This document shows positions 31,780 through 32,660 of a DNA stretch of 32,660 nt, piece by piece. Under the pieces are notes generated by a model, which ran no database searches, was not told the DNA's origin, and saw nothing but the letters and a program-made list of their open reading frames with translations. Origin of the DNA: Salipaludibacillus sp. CUR1. GTDB taxonomy: Bacteria > Bacillota > Bacilli > Bacillales > Salisediminibacteriaceae. How positions within the stretch are numbered: position 1 is the stretch's first letter; every line of letters starts with the position of its first letter. Position numbers and translations under genes: made by a program. The DNA is taken from NCBI RefSeq assembly GCF_021028955.1, contig NZ_JAIWPE010000044.1, positions 1 through 32,660 on the forward strand, written 5' to 3'.

Positions 31780-32295
31780 ATGAAAGCAAAACCTTGTAAA
31801 GATTCCAGGGTTATAAAAACGGGACGAGTGTTCCCTCAGGATACAAACAACCATAATACCCTTTTTGGCGGGAAACTGATGAGGGATATAGATGATGTGG
31901 CCTCAATATCAGCTGCAAGGCATTGCAGGAGGGAGTGTGTTACAGCTTCTACTGATTCAGTTGACTTTCTGCACCCTATCCGTCAGACTGATTCCGTTTG
32001 CCTTGAATCGCATGTTACCTGGACAGGCAAAAGTTCAATGGAAGTATTCGTTAAAGTGATTGCAGAGGACCTGCTGACCGCAGACCGCCGCGTAGCCGCT
32101 ACAAGTTTTCTGACGTTTGTTGCATTGGATGAGGAAGGCAAACCAGCCGGTGTACCGGACGTAATACCTGAAACGGAAGAAGAAAAATATCTGCACGACA
32201 CTGCTCCTGAACGGTCCAGAGTAAGAAAAGAAGGCAGAAAAGAAAGTAAAAAACTCGCGCAAATCCTCTCAGAATTAAAGCCTTGGGACGACTGA
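31780..32295 (+). CDS. Acyl-CoA thioesterase, hotdog fold (YkhA-like)
   Basis: A 171-residue cytosolic enzyme that hydrolyses acyl-CoA to free acid and CoA, recycling CoA and limiting acyl-CoA build-up. The catalytic segment FPQDTNNHNTLFGGKLMRDID (in outline, residues 18-38) with N-x-x-T-LFGG and the downstream Asp is diagnostic of the YciA/BACH/YkhA group. The DSVDFLHPI strand and a C-terminal helix follow. The basic, charged C-terminus (RSRVRKEGRKESKKLAQIL) is usual in this family. ATG 31780 has GGAGGG 10 bases upstream. It appears monocistronic. B. subtilis YkhA is the closest named relative I recognise. Confidence 0.92.
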   Translation: MKAKPCKDSRVIKTGRVFPQDTNNHNTLFGGKLMRDIDDVASISAARHCRRECVTASTDSVDFLHPIRQTDSVCLESHVTWTGKSSMEVFVKVIAEDLLTADRRVAATSFLTFVALDEEGKPAGVPDVIPETEEEKYLHDTAPERSRVRKEGRKESKKLAQILSELKPWDD

Positions 32296-32313
32296 CCATG
32301 AAAAGGGAATTAA

Positions 32314-32332
32314 TGGGGGGTCAGACCCTCCA
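32314..32332. repeat. G-run/C-run short motif, copy 3
   Basis: TGGGGGGTCAGACCCTCCA, followed by GAAATTTACATA. That tail resembles the sequence after copy 1 (GTTTTTTACACATA). It lies 19 bases after the thioesterase stop codon and might double as a weak terminator. Confidence 0.6.
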
Positions 32333-32353
32333 GAAATTTACATATTAAGTTTT

Positions 32354-32497
32354 TTAATTTAACCTGACAGTCAGGTACCCGATAATAAAACCTGTAAAAA
32401 TTACTATTATAATCAGGCTAATGACATACTGTAATAATTTAGACCCGGATTTGCCGTTTTTTCCTTTTCCTGTTCTTCTCTGAGTACGATCACTCAC
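32354..32497 (-). CDS. Small single-span membrane protein, 47 residues
   Basis: I do not recognise a named family. It opens with a basic, Gly/Lys-rich cytoplasmic tail (SDRTQRRTGKGKNGKSGSK) followed by one hydrophobic helix (about residues 21-43, LLQYVISLIIIVIFTGFIIG), ending in YLTVRLN. The topology would be N-in, C-out by the positive-inside rule. The GTG at 32497 is chosen because AAAGGAG (reverse complement of 32507-32513) lies 9 bases upstream. The frame stays open into the terminal repeat, but that extension has no ribosome site. It is convergent with the thioesterase gene. Coding status is supported only by the ribosome site and the coherent charge and hydrophobicity pattern. Confidence 0.6.
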   Translation of the reverse strand: MSDRTQRRTGKGKNGKSGSKLLQYVISLIIIVIFTGFIIGYLTVRLN

Positions 32498-32540
32498 TTG
32501 TGACACTCCTTTGTAAATTAAGATAGAAGAAGGGAATAAA

Positions 32541-32556
32541 TGGGGGGACAGACCCA
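32541..32556. repeat. G-run/C-run short motif, copy 4
   Basis: TGGGGGGACAGACCCA, at the inner edge of the right terminal repeat. Compared with copy 1 at the other end, the ACAGA loop is inverted relative to the flanking 108-bp repeat. Confidence 0.6.
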
Positions 32557-32660
32557 TAACGATTGCACGTAAGTAAAATAAATACACTAATGTTAATATA
32601 TGTAAACAATATTTTGGGTTAATTTTAAAAAAAGGCGGACGAGGCATATAACGACCTTGT
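32553..32660. repeat. Right copy of the 108-bp terminal inverted repeat
   Basis: Exact reverse complement of bases 1-108. It runs to the very end of the window, so the true repeat may be longer. Confidence 0.95.

Noticed and set aside
32498-32647. Extension of the small membrane protein into the terminal repeat (97-residue form)
   Set aside because: There is no ribosome site at the far start, the sequence is shared with the repeat, and a good site marks the inner GTG at 32497.
1-32660. Circular plasmid or phage genome
   Set aside because: The end repeats are inverted, not direct, and the gene content is ordinary chromosomal metabolism and transport with no replication, capsid or integrase genes.

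Overview
The window looks like chromosomal DNA of a low-to-moderate-GC Bacillota bacterium, most likely a halophilic or alkaliphilic Bacillaceae. The reasons are: strong AGGAGG-type ribosome sites with frequent TTG/GTG starts; Bacillus-type proteins (MetA, aspartokinase of the YclM/ThrD type, LytS/LytR, YkhA-like thioesterase); lipoproteins instead of periplasmic proteins; and very acidic exported proteins with Asp/Glu/Asn-rich linkers. I see no phage, CRISPR, rRNA or tRNA genes and no intact transposase.

Layout. 0.1-6.6 kb: a DAO-family FAD oxidoreductase, a Cof-type HAD phosphatase (minus), MetA, a signal-less GH13 alpha-amylase and a GltS-type sodium/glutamate symporter. 6.9-8.3 kb: aspartokinase thrD (minus). 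8.8-14.8 kb: an oligopeptide ABC importer, with the binding lipoprotein on the minus strand and a divergent C-B-D-F operon that carries a CodY-box-like site. 14.8-15.8 kb: an azoreductase overlapping a small unknown gene. 16.0-26.0 kb: ten minus-strand genes forming what I consider the main discovery candidate. 26.5-30.8 kb: a LytS/LytR two-component system followed by a CstA-family transporter. 31.2-32.5 kb: a CHY zinc-finger protein, an acyl-CoA thioesterase and a 47-residue membrane protein.

The 16-26 kb cluster contains, in transcription order: an FAD/NAD(P)H iron-sulfur oxidoreductase; an HdrB-like double-CCG protein; a membrane-anchored double-rhodanese; a TVP38/TMEM64 membrane protein; an ABC importer (lipoprotein, two permeases, ATPase); a CDP-alcohol phosphatidyltransferase; and a single-domain rhodanese lipoprotein. 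Its composition closely parallels the poorly understood ydjXYZ-ynjABCDEF block of Escherichia coli (TVP38 proteins, an iron-sulfur protein, ABC importer, rhodanese YnjE, CDP-alcohol transferase YnjF). Overlapping Rex/Fnr-like palindromes precede the first gene. I infer a redox-regulated uptake and sulfur-transfer system of unknown substrate.

Repeats. The first and last 108 bases are perfect inverted copies of each other. A terminator-bearing repeat occurs at 6.63 kb and 30.87 kb; the second copy is part of a roughly 330-bp fold-back element. A short G-run/C-run motif (GGG-[T/A]CAG-CCC type) occurs four times near the window ends. A decayed second copy of the CHY zinc-finger gene lies upstream of lytS.
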